Shown here piece after piece: positions 23,543 through 34,233 of a DNA stretch of 50,784 nucleotides (position 1 is the stretch's first letter; each line of letters opens with the position of its first letter). This DNA is from a candidate division SR1 bacterium. Lineage in GTDB: Bacteria; Patescibacteriota; Gracilibacteria; Absconditabacterales; Absconditicoccaceae. A model generated the notes under the pieces. The model ran no database searches, was not told the DNA's origin, and saw only the letters and a program-made list of their open reading frames with translations. Both the position numbers and the translations under genes were made by a program. The stretch lies in NCBI GenBank assembly GCA_007115995.1, contig SKJI01000009.1, positions 1-50,784 on the forward strand. Direction: 5' to 3'.

Positions 23543-23883
23543 ACTTTTTAGGTGTAATTGATAAACGTACTTATTTCTTTATGATAAGATAATTATTATA
23601 TATAATATCAATACTATTTTTAGTAGTATGAACTATATATAATAAATTCCAAAGAGTCGATTTAAAACAAAAATTATGAAGTAATATATCGAGACTTGTT
23701 TGAAGTAGCAATAGGGTATATTTCTTGTTCTTTATTGAAATGCTATTTATCATATATATTATTACTTTCTATTGATAATTTTAACAGTAAACTTTATGGG
23801 AATACAATTTCATTTTATGCAATATTCTCACTATTCAGACCTATGTAGCAACTACGTCAATACACTTTTACTCTTATGGAATA
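23543..23883. other. AT-rich intergenic region
   Basis: 341 nt between divergent broken genes. Very AT-rich with TATAAT-like hexamers around 23600-23640. A 60-codon minus-strand frame (23571-23753) has no recognisable feature and typical random AT-rich composition; I do not call it. The only structure is the weak element copy at 23791-23843. Confidence 0.4.
23791..23843 (+). repeat. Hairpin repeat element, weak copy C
   Basis: Shares CATTTTAT in the centre, GGGAA at the left and TTCAGACCT at the right with copy B (28095-28153), in the same order and with near-equal spacing, but the A/T stem is degenerate. Forty nt upstream of the split aminotransferase gene. Confidence 0.3.
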
Positions 23884-24474
23884 ATGCAGTTTAGCAAACA
23901 TATGAACGACTATCCATCTACTTATACAGCATTTAACGATTGATGATTATTGGAACGCTATAGAAATCATCAAGCTAGTCCTCTCTATTTTTGAACAGCG
24001 TGAATGTGAAGGATACATCCAACAATTTATCCTCAGCTACGTAATTGAGAAACAGCTGAAATCAATCTGGAGCATATAAGAAACATTGCTTGATCAGTTG
24101 TGTGATATGATCGTACTGATTCTATCTTGCTTGCAAGAAATACTACAGAATGACTAAAAATGATGTATCGATTATGTGGAGTCCAATGATGAGATATTAT
24201 GATTTCTGATCAAGAAAACTGGGCGACCAAACAAATCTGTGTATACGATTGAGATTACTGAAATACCAAAAAATTAGATATTGCAACAATGTATCCGGAT
24301 GATTGTATTGCAGAGGATTTTGATTGATGAGATATCACGTTTACAAAAAATATACAACACCATACGATAGTACAAATTCCATTCTGAGTATCATCAACAA
24401 CGATACTCGATAGGATAACGCAAGACACAAAGCTTATTGTGATCAGTCGAGTATCGAGACGAACGTGACAGTAA
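23884..24474 (+). pseudogene. Class V aminotransferase/cysteine desulfurase-like, 5' half
   Basis: 196 codons ending at an in-frame TAA (24472-24474). The segment ends in TKLIVISRVSRRTGQ, the family's T.L..ISH.SN.TG strand that precedes the PLP-binding part; downstream text continues in the same frame without any shift. The family splits small sulfur or amine substrates using pyridoxal phosphate. Several TGA are Gly. Alone it lacks the catalytic lysine and would be inactive. Confidence 0.65.
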
Positions 24475-25191
24475 CGAGATATAGACACACTTGTGCCTCA
24501 AATAAAAGCACAGTATCCAGAAATATATATCCTTATAGATTGAGCACAAGCAGTCTGATGAAATGTTCCTATCGTTAACTTTTCTCAACTTGCTGAATTA
24601 TGAGTTGATTGATTAGTATATTCATCTTCCAAGTGGATGAATACGGCATCGTTGTGAATCGCTTATATTTGAGAAAGACTCAAGAAAAATCTTAAAATAT
24701 TGACAGATATTGATCCAAATCAGCAAGTTGTTATGTCATGAATGCTACCTGAACCATTTTGAGAACATAGTAATATCTGAGTTGCTTTGCATCCTGCAAG
24801 ATTACATGACTTCCAACAAGCAATTGCTCTTCATACAAATCAGTGATACCTTACAGACAATGATTTTTCTGCCAAACATACATATTTTCAACATCTTAAG
24901 CAAACGTTTCTTTGATATTTAGATAGATATAAGAATATTGAAATTTTGACGGAATCAAATTTATATGTACCATGAATAGTATCACGGAGAATCAAAACAA
25001 AAAATCAGCACTGATCTAATAAGCAGCTCTATAAAGCATTACTAGATGTTTGAATATATCCTGGGACATACATAGATGAACTTGACGCTATCAGATCATC
25101 ACGAAGTATCGAAAACACAGAAGAAGAAATTGATGCTTTTTTTCAGCATTTTTCAAATGTTTATGATCAGTTATTGCTCAATGAACTATAA
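24475..25191 (+). pseudogene. Class V aminotransfer-ase/cysteine desulfurase-like, 3' half
   Basis: Same frame as the 5' half, TAA at 25189. Begins RDIDTLVPQIK, then ILIDGAQAVGGNVPI with the PLP-contacting Asp and Gln of SufS-type enzymes, and SSSKWMN with the Schiff-base Lys; C-terminal small domain follows. The first ATG (24637) is beyond the catalytic lysine, so reinitiation could not restore the enzyme. A single C-to-T change of CAA or CGA would create the separating TAA. Read-through or reading error in assembly are the alternatives. Confidence 0.65.
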
Positions 25192-25211
25192 AAAAACCTA
25201 CCATCTACTAC

Positions 25212-26378
25212 CTACAACCCCTCTTCAACTTTCTCATAACCAAGCTGACCACATGCTCATTTGACATCTCTTCAGAGGGTGTCTCTAACGGTGACAGTGA
25301 CTCAGTACTGTTCGACGATTTTCTTGAATGCCATAATAACATCAAACTCACTGGTGGTGAGTTCAGGCATGGCAGGATTTTCGTTGTATGGTATCAGATT
25401 GACATGTGCGTTTCTTTTTTGTAAGAGTTGACCGAGTTCATGAGCGATTTCAGGAGTATCGGTTTTGTTCTGAATCATGATGTATTCATAAAAGAGTCTA
25501 TTTCAGGTCTTTTTGACATAATAGTCGATAGTTTCCATGAGTTCGTCGAGTGGTCGTTTTTTTGCGATCATGGGGATAAGTTCGAGACGGAGTGGTTGGT
25601 TTGGAGCATGCAGACTCAAGGCAAGTCTCACATCTATCTTGTCATCTACGAGTTGCCTGATTGCGTTTGCTACTCATGAGGTTGAGATAGTAATATGTCT
25701 TTTTGATAATCATAATGCTTGTTGGTCAAGCATATAGGTAATAGATTTTTTCATATGTTCATAGTTGAACATCGGTTCTCCCATACCCATAAAGACGACA
25801 TTTCTGACTTTTCGTCGCGTTCCATCGTCCTTTTTTCCAAATTTTTGTTTGATATAATTATTTGCGTATTGTATCTGCATCAGCATCTCAGACCAGTCGA
25901 GATTTTTCTTAAATCATAATTTTCACGTTACACAAAAGATACATCATACTGCACATCATACTTGCGATGAGATACAAATCGTGATACGATTGAGTGTGTG
26001 TGTTTCTGAGCTAATATCTGGTTTGGTCCATGATCTAAGGATTTTACGTTGTCTGGTCTTAAATGATTTTTTTTCATGCCAGTGGTACATCAATACTGTC
26101 TCAATCATAGTTTCATCAGGCATTGAAAATAAGAACTTTGTCGATTCAGGTCACTCAACGATATTTTCTACCTTGAGGGTGTTGATATGAAATGATGCAT
26201 TGAGTTGGGCTCTGAGCTCTTTTGAGAGGGTTGTAATCTCATTGATATCTATATGATGATCACCAAAAACACCATGCATGATCTGTTTGATTCTAAATGC
26301 TGGTATGTTGTGTTCGCTACAGTACGCAGCAAGATGTTCTTTGTCAAAGAGTGGATGAGTGGTTGTTTTTCACGACAT
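25212..26378 (-). CDS. rlmN: 23S rRNA (adenine-2503-C2)-methyltransferase
   Basis: 388 residues. Radical-SAM CxxxCxxC motif (CAVGCIFC, near residue 137), VVFMGMGEPMFNYE, ITISTSGV, LALSLHAPNQPLR, LIPYNENP and the C-terminal RDTLGRDVKGACGQLG with the second catalytic Cys: the full RlmN signature. It methylates A2503 of 23S rRNA (and A37 of some tRNAs). Starts 32 nt after dnaA stops, so likely co-transcribed with it. Three motif glycines are TGA. Confidence 0.95.
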
Positions 26379-26410
26379 ATGATGAGAGTAAGAGAGTAAT
26401 TGGTAGTACC

Positions 26411-27877
26411 TTAAAGATCAAATGTTTTGATGAGGAGAGTATAGTATTTTTGTAGATGTTTATCTTCATTGAGTTGTGTAGTTGCAGTTTCTATCGCATA
26501 GATTACTGTTGCATGATTTTTTCATCAAAAGTATGCTCAAATTTTTTGTAAGCTCCATTGAAAATGTGTCTTTGCAATATACATTGCAAGTTGACGAGCA
26601 CGAGAGACATCTTGTGTTCTTTTGGTGCCTATCATATCACTGACGAGTAGTCCATAGTGATTTGCAATATGGGTTACCACACCATCAAATCACTCGGCAA
26701 CGTGTTGTGCTTGCGTCTGATGGTGGCTTGTACGTTGTTGTTTATATCCCAGCGTACTCAGTGCATCGATAATATCATTCTGACTAATTGGCTTATTGAG
26801 TAGGGTTGATCTTGTTGCAATAATATTAAGTGCTCATTCTAACTCTCTAATATTTGATTGGACGGTTTGTGCAATGAGTTCAATATGTTCTGGATCAAGC
26901 TGCACTCATTTTTCTGCAATTTTTGCTTGGAGGATTGCAATTCTGGTTTCTAAATCAGGTTGTTTGATATCAGCAACAACTCCAAGTGCAAAACGAGTTT
27001 GCAGTCTTGCTTCTAAGGTGGTGAGTTCTTTTGGCGCACGATCAGACGTGAGAATAATTTGTCTTTTGGATGTATAAAACTCATTGAAAATATTATGAAA
27101 AATCTCTTGGGTTCTTTCTTTTCACGCCAAGAATTGTATATCATCGAGCATTAGAACGTCAACATCTTGTAATTTTTGTTGCAGTTGTGCTAATGTTCAT
27201 TTTTTGACTCATTCAATAATTTTATCAATCAGTGTGCTTGTGGGAAGATAGAGGACTACTTTATTTTTATCGTGTTCGATGATATAATTACCGATTGCTT
27301 GCATAAGATGAGTTTTCCCAAGTCACACATTCCCATAAATAAAGAACGGGTTATAGACTTCTCATGGTTTTTGAGCAATCGCATGTCACGCAGAGTAGGC
27401 AAGTTCATTGTACGATCAGACTATAAATCTGGCAAACGTATATTGCGGATCGAAGAGTATACCAAAATGATCACTGAGTTCTTTACTGATTGTTGGCTCT
27501 TCAAGTGAAAAGGTAGGTGTCTCATTGCCTTGAGGAAGAAGATGTTTGATTGTTGTTTGGAGCTGGTGCTCTCAAGATTGTAATTCAGTATAAATCACAA
27601 AATTAGGACTATAGTGGTTGTCGTAGCTGTCTTGCATAGCTTTCTGCAATGATTTTTTGAAAAATTTTTCTACCTGTGACGCAACAAAGTCATTTGGTAT
27701 CCCAATGTGAATTTTCTGTTTCGTTTCGTCAATTCACAAGACACAACATTTTCCAAGAAATGAGACGATTTTTTTGGCGTCTTCTTGTTTTGCTAACTCG
27801 ATAATAATATCTTCCCATACCTGCTTGAGATGGGCGATTGTTTTGTCGTCGTAAGTATTGATGATGTCAAATAGCAT
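26411..27877 (-). CDS. dnaA: Chromosomal replication initiator DnaA
   Basis: 488 residues. Domain I (1-95), a short linker, AAA+ domain with Walker A GNVGLGKTH at residues 182-190 (the fourth residue, Gly185, is TGA), Walker B VLMLDDIQFL, sensor I LTSDRAPKEL, and box VII RLQTRFALG. C-terminal domain IV contains DMIGTKRTQDVSRARQLAMYIAK, the DNA-binding signature (family GxKRxxxVxxARxIAMYL), then a DnaA-box-contacting GGKNHATVIYA end. Initiates replication at oriC. The region upstream holds no clear TTATNCACA boxes. Confidence 0.97.
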
Positions 27878-28174
27878 ACTTACTATAATAACAAAATCGA
27901 TGAGTTTTGAAAGAGAGAAATGAATTTGTTGGTTTACTCATTCTACAAGATAGACTAGTAATTTGTTATAATTTCTATACAAACAATGAAATTTTTCGCA
28001 ACCTCTGGAAAAGTCATTCTACACGATGTGTTTTACATAATTACGAATCGCTGTATTTACTCGATTATATATAAAAATGAGGCTTCTTGAGAAAGATCCT
28101 CATACGGGAAAAATTTCATTTTATAAAATTTTTTCCCTTTTCAGACCTCTCTTTTTACTTTTAAGTTTTCTCCT
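27878..28174. other. Intergenic region upstream of dnaA
   Basis: 297 nt between divergent dnaA and the His-rich membrane gene. Contains a TATAAT hexamer at about 27970 and the hairpin element copy B. A 46-codon plus-strand frame from 27986 ends inside the hairpin and shows no family feature. I looked for DnaA boxes (TTATNCACA) by eye and found none, so I do not call oriC here. Confidence 0.4.
28095..28153 (+). repeat. Hairpin repeat element, copy B
   Basis: GATCCTCATACGGGAAAAAT, a near-perfect A/T inverted repeat (GGGAAAAATTT with AAATTTTTTCCC), then TTTCAGACCTCTC. Block order and spacing match copy A (1663-1725, opposite strand). Sits 22 nt upstream of the ATG of the His-rich membrane gene, so in this copy it would be in the 5' leader or act as an upstream terminator. 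Confidence 0.5.
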
Positions 28175-28639
28175 ATGAAACAATCTCTCAAAAATTTCGG
28201 ATTACATCTATTAGTCTTTATTCTGATTGAAATTATTTTTGTCTTGTTGGTATTTAGAGAATTTCCAGAGACCAACTTTATTACGTTGATTGGAATATTA
28301 CACACAACATATTGGATTGTCTTATTGTTCGCATGACGGTTAAGAGAGAAAGTTACAACTATTTGGCAAAAGTGATTATGTACGTTTGTGCCGTTGGTGT
28401 ATCATCTCTTTATTCACATTTATGCAGCTCGAGCAGCTATAGATATGCACCATCATGACCATCATGACCATGATATGATCTGGATGATAGTATGAGTTGT
28501 TGTCTTATGAGTGCTAATTTTTATGTGAGAGTATGTCTTGCATCGTAAGTTACATTGTGATACACATCATGCAGATGCTCATAAACATTGTCATGACGAA
28601 GATTGTATCAAAACACATCAAACACAACAACAGCAGTAG
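28175..28639 (+). CDS. Histidine-rich four-helix membrane protein
   Basis: 154 residues with about four hydrophobic segments. A loop near residue 90 carries MHHHDHHDHDM, and the C-terminal tail holds a second His/Cys-rich run (HCDTHHADAHKHCHDEDC) ending in poly-Gln. Such clusters commonly bind Zn, Ni or Cu, so metal transport or buffering is a guess. No transporter family motif is seen. Divergent from dnaA and preceded by hairpin element B. Confidence 0.7.
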
Positions 28640-28809
28640 TGTGAGCAAAACTTTGCTCGTTGTCATCAATACAATCTACTTGAGATAGTTTATTAGGTTT
28701 ATAAATATTACTTTTGAACATTGATTTTTAGTGTAATTTTGAGAAAATCTTTTCCAAAATAACACGTGACATAATAAAAAGTTCATAGAGAATGTAAGGA
28801 GATTTTTAC

Positions 28810-29670
28810 TTATGCAGTTTTCATATGCACAACACGTTGTGGGAATGGGATTTCAATATTATGCTCATCCAAGGTGAGTTTAACTTTTTCAGTAAGATTA
28901 AATTTTGTCAGAATAAAGACTGGCCCATCACAGAAACATCTTACGAGTAATTCTACAGCACTATCACCTAAATCACTAACAAATACTCAGCTTCAAGGAT
29001 CCATACGGACATCAGGATGTTGTTCTATCATTTCTGTGAGCACTTTTTTTGCAGTTGCTATATCAGCACTATAACTAATACCAACAGTTATATCAATTCT
29101 AGCAATTGGATTGCTAGAGAAATTTTTGATAGTGTTATTGATTATTGATCCGTTGGGAATAATTGTTGTTCTACTTTCTGGTGTTAAGAGAGTAGTATTA
29201 AATATACTAATAGCTTGTACTGTTCACATAATTCCTTGCGTTTCAATAAATTGTCACACCTTAAATGGTCTAAACAATAAAATCATGACTCATCAAGCAA
29301 AATTGGATAGTGATCATTGGAGTGCTAATCAGATAGCCAATCATGTTGCTCATACTACTGCAATAAACGATGTTGTTTCTACTCATACAGTTGATAACAC
29401 CGAAAGCACTAAGAGAATTTTGAGTCCAAAATGAACAAGATTACCAAGAAAGGTTTTGAGTCACTTATCAACATGAGATGCTTCAAGGAGCTTATCAACC
29501 ATGTTTCATAAAAACTTAATAATTTTGATTCAGATGATCCATACAAGCACTGCAAGGATTACTCTTGGTCAAAATTCTATAATTTTTTCTATAAGTAATG
29601 TAGTAAATATTGTAACATGATCAATCAGTAGTGTTGGATCTTGTAAAATTTCTTGTGTTCCAGTTTCCAT
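28810..29670 (-). CDS. mscS: Small-conductance mechanosensitive channel (MscS family)
   Basis: 286 residues, the MscS length. Three N-terminal membrane helices; TM3 region [33 protein letters not shown] is the pore-helix signature, followed by the beta domain (TPESRTTIIPNGSI..N.I.N) and the C-terminal alpha/beta cage. Opens under membrane tension to release solutes. The TM3 glycines are mostly TGA. Last gene of the secG-prfA operon, 24 nt after prfA. Confidence 0.93.
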
Positions 29671-29694
29671 GTAGGTATTATTGAAAGAAATAAA

Positions 29695-30762
29695 TTATTG
29701 TGCATTGTCTAAGAGTTTCATTTGATTTTCCACAATAACTGCGTCGAGGATTGCTTCAATATTCCCGTCAAGAATTCATGGGATATTGGGCCGTGATTGT
29801 TTGATGCGATGATCAGTAACACGATCTTGTGGAAAATTATAGGTACGAATTTTTTCTGATCTGTCTCATGTTCAAATTTGATCAAAACGTTTTTCTTTTT
29901 GTTCTTGTATTCTTTTATCAAGCTCAAGTTGATAGAGACGAACTTTGAGCATTTTTCGTGCATTTTCTTTGTTTTGTAGTTGTGATTTAGAGTCAGTTCC
30001 CATTACTATTAATCAACTTGGTTTGTGATGGAGACGTACTCCAGTTTGATTTTTGTTTGCATGTTGTCATCATGCAGATGATGCTGCAAAAGTATCCATT
30101 TCTACATCATTAGGATCGATAGTAATTTCTACATCATCGACTTCTGGCATTGCTGCAACTGTTACAGTAGAGGTATGAATTCTTCCTTGCGATTCAGTAT
30201 CTGGAATACGTTGTACTCTATGTACGCCACTTTCAAATTTTAGTTTCGAGTAGACTTTTTGTCCAGCAATTTTTATCATTGCAAATTTTAGTCATCAGAT
30301 TCATGTTGTTTGATGTTCCATAATTTCTGCTTTTCGTCACTGATTTTCAGCAAATCTTAAGTACATACGCATGAGCTCTGATGCAAACAGTCATGACTCA
30401 TCTCATCATGCTGCAGGTCTAATTTCCAAGAAAATATTTTTATTGTCATTTGGATCTTTGGGTAAGAGTGCAATTTTTATTCTTTGTTCAAATCATGCAA
30501 GATTTTCTTCTGCCTCTGCAAGTTGCATTTTTGCTAAATCTAGAATATCAGTATCTGATTCTTGTTCTAAGAGTAATTTTGCTTCATTGAGTTGATCAGT
30601 TCGTTTTTTTACAAGAAGATATAAATCATATGCTTCTTTGAGTGAAGCTAGTTCTTGATTTATCTTTTTGGATTGTTGCATATCTATAACAATATCTGGA
30701 TCATATTGTTTTTCTTGTAACGATTCATATCTTTCTGCTAATGCTTGGAGTGTATCAATCAT
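29695..30762 (-). CDS. prfA: Peptide chain release factor 1
   Basis: 355 residues, RF1 length. Reads UAA and UAG. The tripeptide anticodon block appears as [17 protein letters not shown]-x-T type (RF1), not SPF (RF2). The catalytic GGQ motif at residues 231-233 is encoded TGA-TGA-CAA, i.e. both glycines depend on the reassigned codon. ATG 30762 is preferred to the TTG at 30771. Its specificity fits a genome that keeps UAA/UAG as stops and does not need RF2. Fourth gene of the secG operon. Confidence 0.96.
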
Positions 30763-30775
30763 AGGTACCAAAAAA

Positions 30776-31432
30776 TTAAAAAATAATTATTGCCCAAAAT
30801 GCATGCATAATTCAATAGAGTACTTGGGAAACAGTAGTAATAATGCTTATTATACCTCAACGTGCAGGAGTTGGAAGTAAGAGGAGTCATAAAAATACTA
30901 GTCCTATTATTTTTGTGTTTTTTTCTAACCAGAATCAAGCTGATGGGAAGAGATACTTTATAATTCTATATCAGTCAAGAGGTGGTACTGGTATCATATT
31001 GAAGACGGCAAGTGCAATATTGAGTTGTGCAAAAATAACCCAAAATCTAATAATCATATCAGGCTCAAAGAGACCTGTGACTCATGTAAAACGTATATAA
31101 AAGAGAACAAATGCAGTAGCTATAAAGGCTAGAATTATATTGGTTGCTGGTCAAGCTAAAGCGACAAGGAGTTCGTCTCTCAGGGTGTTTTTATAGTAAT
31201 GAGGGTTAACTTGTACTGGTCTTCATCGACCAAACTGGATGATGAAAATCATCAAAAATCAAAGAGGATCAATATGCACTAATGGATTTGGAGTGAGTCT
31301 TCATTGTATTCTTGGTGTTGGATCTCAGAGTTTGTCACTTGCTCGTGCATGTGCATATTCGTGGAGTGAAATTGAGATAACAAATGTTATCGCCAAGAAG
31401 ACTATAAGAAGAGGATCTAATCAAAATAGCAT
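30776..31432 (-). CDS. Site-2 protease-like M50 metalloprotease
   Basis: 218 residues, about five membrane helices. Zinc-binding HEYAHA (HExxH) near residue 30, and NMIPVPPLDGYR (family NxxPxPPLDG) near 150, the third ligand Asp. Compact form without PDZ, as in SpoIVFB/Rv-type peptidase M50. It cuts membrane proteins within the bilayer. Stop is 13 nt before prfA and start is 2 nt after the peptide-binding gene, showing tight operon packing. A TTG upstream could extend it by six residues. Confidence 0.88.
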
Positions 31433-31434
31433 AC

Positions 31435-33414
31435 TTAAAAAGCTTGTCAAATAAAAGCAAAAAAGTTATCAAGACGGAATACAGTATCTCGGTTTATCGA
31501 GACATGGTTAAAAATATTGATCTGATCAATAAAATCTTTTCTCCATCACAAGACATATACTCTTTCTGGATAGGTAAAGTCCAAAGCTTCTCTAATAGAA
31601 ACTGTTCCAAGTTCTTTTCATACTATAACAAGAGGCACATCTTGCATATAGATATTATTAATATCATTTTTGATTGATTCTTTTTGTGATTCATTTGCGA
31701 GAAAGAATCTATTGATGAGTTCAGTGAGTTGCTCGTTGGTGTACCTTGATGGGTTGATTGATGGACTGGTACTAATAAATAAGTTTGAAATATCTTTTCT
31801 CAGACCAATGTTGATTGATCTGAGCACTACATCATAGTCTCAAGAGAGTATTTTTCACTCAAAAGCATTGATATCATCAAATCATTCTAGAGAAAAATAT
31901 TGTGCTACTTCGTTGTCAGTAAGAAATCACTGTATTCTATCTATAAGCGATTTGCTGGCATGATTGGTATAATAGATGATTTCAATCGGATTAGGTGCTG
32001 ATATTGGTGTTGTCACTATACGTGTAGTGGTAGGTTGTTGAAGGTAATAAACTGTAAAACTAAAAGTTTCAATATGGTTTTCTCATACATATCATCTTAT
32101 GGTATATGTATTGCGTCATTGTTGAATATTTCTAAAGAGAGGGCTTAGGTTATAAAATGCAGATTGCGCGACCTGATTGTACGAAGACGGGAAGTATTCT
32201 ACTCACTGATTTGCAGTCACTGAAATCTGATCAAATGGTTGTGTAAAGACAAATTGTAATGATTTTCTTTCATCAATTTCTTCGTTAATAATAAAGCTCT
32301 GCTCGTCATATTCTTGAGATCTTCGAATAAGTTGATCAGGAAGTTCAGCAATTTTAACAGGGACAGTCTCTTCCTGAGGTTCTTCTTGAGGTATCTCAAA
32401 GTATTCTTTTATTCGATCTACATTGGTGTCTGCTGTTATTGCATCAAACAAATAATCATCACGAGCAAAAATTGTATTATCATCAAACTTGTTACTTAGT
32501 CATCTGATCAGTCCAGCAAGGTTACGTCTTGTGGATGCATCTAACCTTGATTCGTTGGTATTAAAAAAGAATGTGATATATCTATTGAGAATAACATTAT
32601 TTGGAGTATATCAGTCAAATATTTCATCAGATAAAATAAGATCAATAATTGTAGGGTTACTCGTGATATATGCATCAGCTTCTTCTTGTGTATCAAACGT
32701 TCTTACTTGATAATATCTGAGGAGTGTGTTGGTACATGCTCAGAGGTCAAAGACAGTATGTTGTCTGTTTGTGACTCATTGTTGGAGCTTTGCACAGGTA
32801 GAGTTTATTGGATTAGTAAGAAACTCTTTGATATATGTCTCATATGAAATATTGGCTACACGATGTGCAGGAACTATAAAGTGAGTAAAGAAGATTGTGT
32901 TATCAATACTAGGAGAGGGGAATGTAACAGATAATGTTCTTGTTTCTGTATCTGCACTAATTTGGATATTTCTAAATCATTCCAAAAATGGTAAATTTCG
33001 ATAATTATCTCTGAGAATCGTCTTATAGGTAAAATATACATCATTGAGTGTTATTTCGTTTCCATCTGATCGATACTGTCATGGTAAAACAGAGACAGTA
33101 AACACTTGATAGTTTTCTGTAGAAACAGTACAAAGCTCTTCACGATATACTATATCTGTTCATTCTATCATAGGATACAGGCATCCATAAAAAAGCAAGC
33201 TTTGATAAAACTTATCATTATCATCAGACGATGAATATGGTAGGTAGTTAGCTGACGCAATGGTTGCTTCGATAAATGTTCATCATTTTCATGGACTTTC
33301 CGTTGAAGAAAATGATATATACAAGTATCCAACATGGATACTGATGAGAAACCATACGATAGCCAAAAAGACATACCAAGTTTTTGGAGTCATACGTTCA
33401 AAAATATGTTTCAT
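31435..33414 (-). CDS. Peptide/oligopeptide ABC-type solute-binding protein (SBP_bac_5)
   Basis: 659 residues, a single N-terminal membrane segment (about 13-33) instead of a lipobox. The body follows the family-5 substrate-binding order: FIEATIAS, LLFYGCLYPMIE, an EITLNDVYFTYKTIL segment (family hDGkpltaeDVvfsl), NAF/NLAGLI, and a C-terminal SPSINPSRYTNEQL...YMQDVPLVIV block. No ABC transporter subunits are encoded here, so it may serve a transporter elsewhere. Two nt separate it from the M50 protease gene. Confidence 0.78.
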
Positions 33415-33427
33415 TAGCATGATATAA

Positions 33428-33652
33428 TTATGAAAGATATGGTATAAGCACTGATGCTACAAGGAAGATGATTGCAGTTACTAGTGCAACTACTTTCAGT
33501 GTTTTTTCTACTGATTTTTTACTTCAGTATTCTCATCATCATGAAAATCCTGCAACTCATGCTCATAATCATCACTTTGGGCTCATAAGCAATACAGATC
33601 CAACAAACAATATTCAACTAATAATAAGTATAATGATCGCAATTGTTCTCAT
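33428..33652 (-). CDS. secG: Protein-export membrane subunit SecG
   Basis: 74 residues: TM1, a glycine-rich loop (SPKGGLGAGVAGFSGGG) with the SecG consensus Q/SPKGGLGA, and TM2. Part of the SecYEG channel. Six of the loop glycines are TGA, which would chop the gene into fragments under the standard code. First gene of the operon ending with mscS; 13 nt before the peptide-binding gene. Confidence 0.92.
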
Positions 33653-33711
33653 ATCAACAAGGAATAAATAAAACGGTATGTTACTATACATATTTAATAT
33701 ATACTTTCAAC

Positions 33712-33741
33712 TTGAATTCAATGTGTATATAAACATATTTA
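33712..33741 (+). promoter_or_regulatory. Candidate promoter of rnpB
   Basis: TTGAAT (-35) followed by an 18-nt spacer and TATTTA (-10) ending 5 nt before the inferred 5' end of the RNase P RNA. Single-site reading by eye; low certainty. Confidence 0.35.
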
Positions 33742-33746
33742 TACAG

Positions 33747-34089
33747 TCTTATCAGTGATGTTACTTTTATGGAAACATAAGAGAGGAAAGTCCCAACACA
33801 TACACCACACTAAACAATAACGTTGTTTGGATCTCCACGATTTGGTGGGCAAAGGAACGTGCCACAGAGACGAAAACTACTTGCTCTGCAAGGAAAGGTG
33901 CAACGCGAAGCATGAAGGAGTACTTTCTTCTAACTTCTCCTGACTTATAGAGATCTATAAGCAGTGGTAAACCCTAGTGATGTGCAAGCTTACTCAGCAA
34001 TGAGGTAGTGCTTCATACGCGGTATATCTGCGTGAAGAGAAATGACATCCTGACAGTAGTCATGACAGAATTGGGCTTATTCGATAAGA
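33747..34089 (+). ncRNA. rnpB: RNase P RNA
   Basis: About 343 nt. Conserved P4 5' strand GAGGAAAGTCC near 33781, internal CACAGAGACGAAAACTAC, GGTGCAACGCGAAG, GGTAAACCC and the 3' ACAGAATTGGGCTTAT block are all bacterial RNase P RNA landmarks in the right order. TCTTATC (33747-33753) pairs with GATAAGA (34083-34089) as helix P1, giving the ends. Works with the rnpA-like protein encoded at 9959 to trim tRNA 5' ends. Confidence 0.9.
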
Positions 34090-34127
34090 TGTTTTTCAAA
34101 GAACTGCTAGAGGGTCAATAGTATCCA

Positions 34128-34158
34128 TTTTCAGCAAACTCGTAACAGTTGCTGAAAA
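34128..34158. terminator. Perfect inverted repeat after rnpB
   Basis: TTTTCAGCAA ... TTGCTGAAAA, a 10-bp perfect stem with an 11-nt loop, between the 3' end of rnpB and the 3' end of the convergent DUF368 gene. No clear T run on either strand, so a terminator role is likely from position but not certain. Confidence 0.5.
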
Positions 34159-34233
34159 AATTGTGCTTACCGTATTGTGTATTTTTCTTAATCTCTCTAT
34201 AGAGTAATTATGGTAAGTTTTTTCTTAAGAAGA

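Noticed and set aside
23571-23753. 60-codon minus-strand frame in the AT-rich intergenic region
   Set aside because: AT-biased composition, no family similarity and no convincing translation signal.
27986-28126. 46-codon plus-strand frame upstream of the His-rich gene, considered as rpmH or a leader peptide
   Set aside because: Does not resemble L34 and ends inside the hairpin element; no support.
27878-28174. Possible oriC next to dnaA
   Set aside because: No TTATNCACA-type boxes seen on either strand; position alone is not enough.
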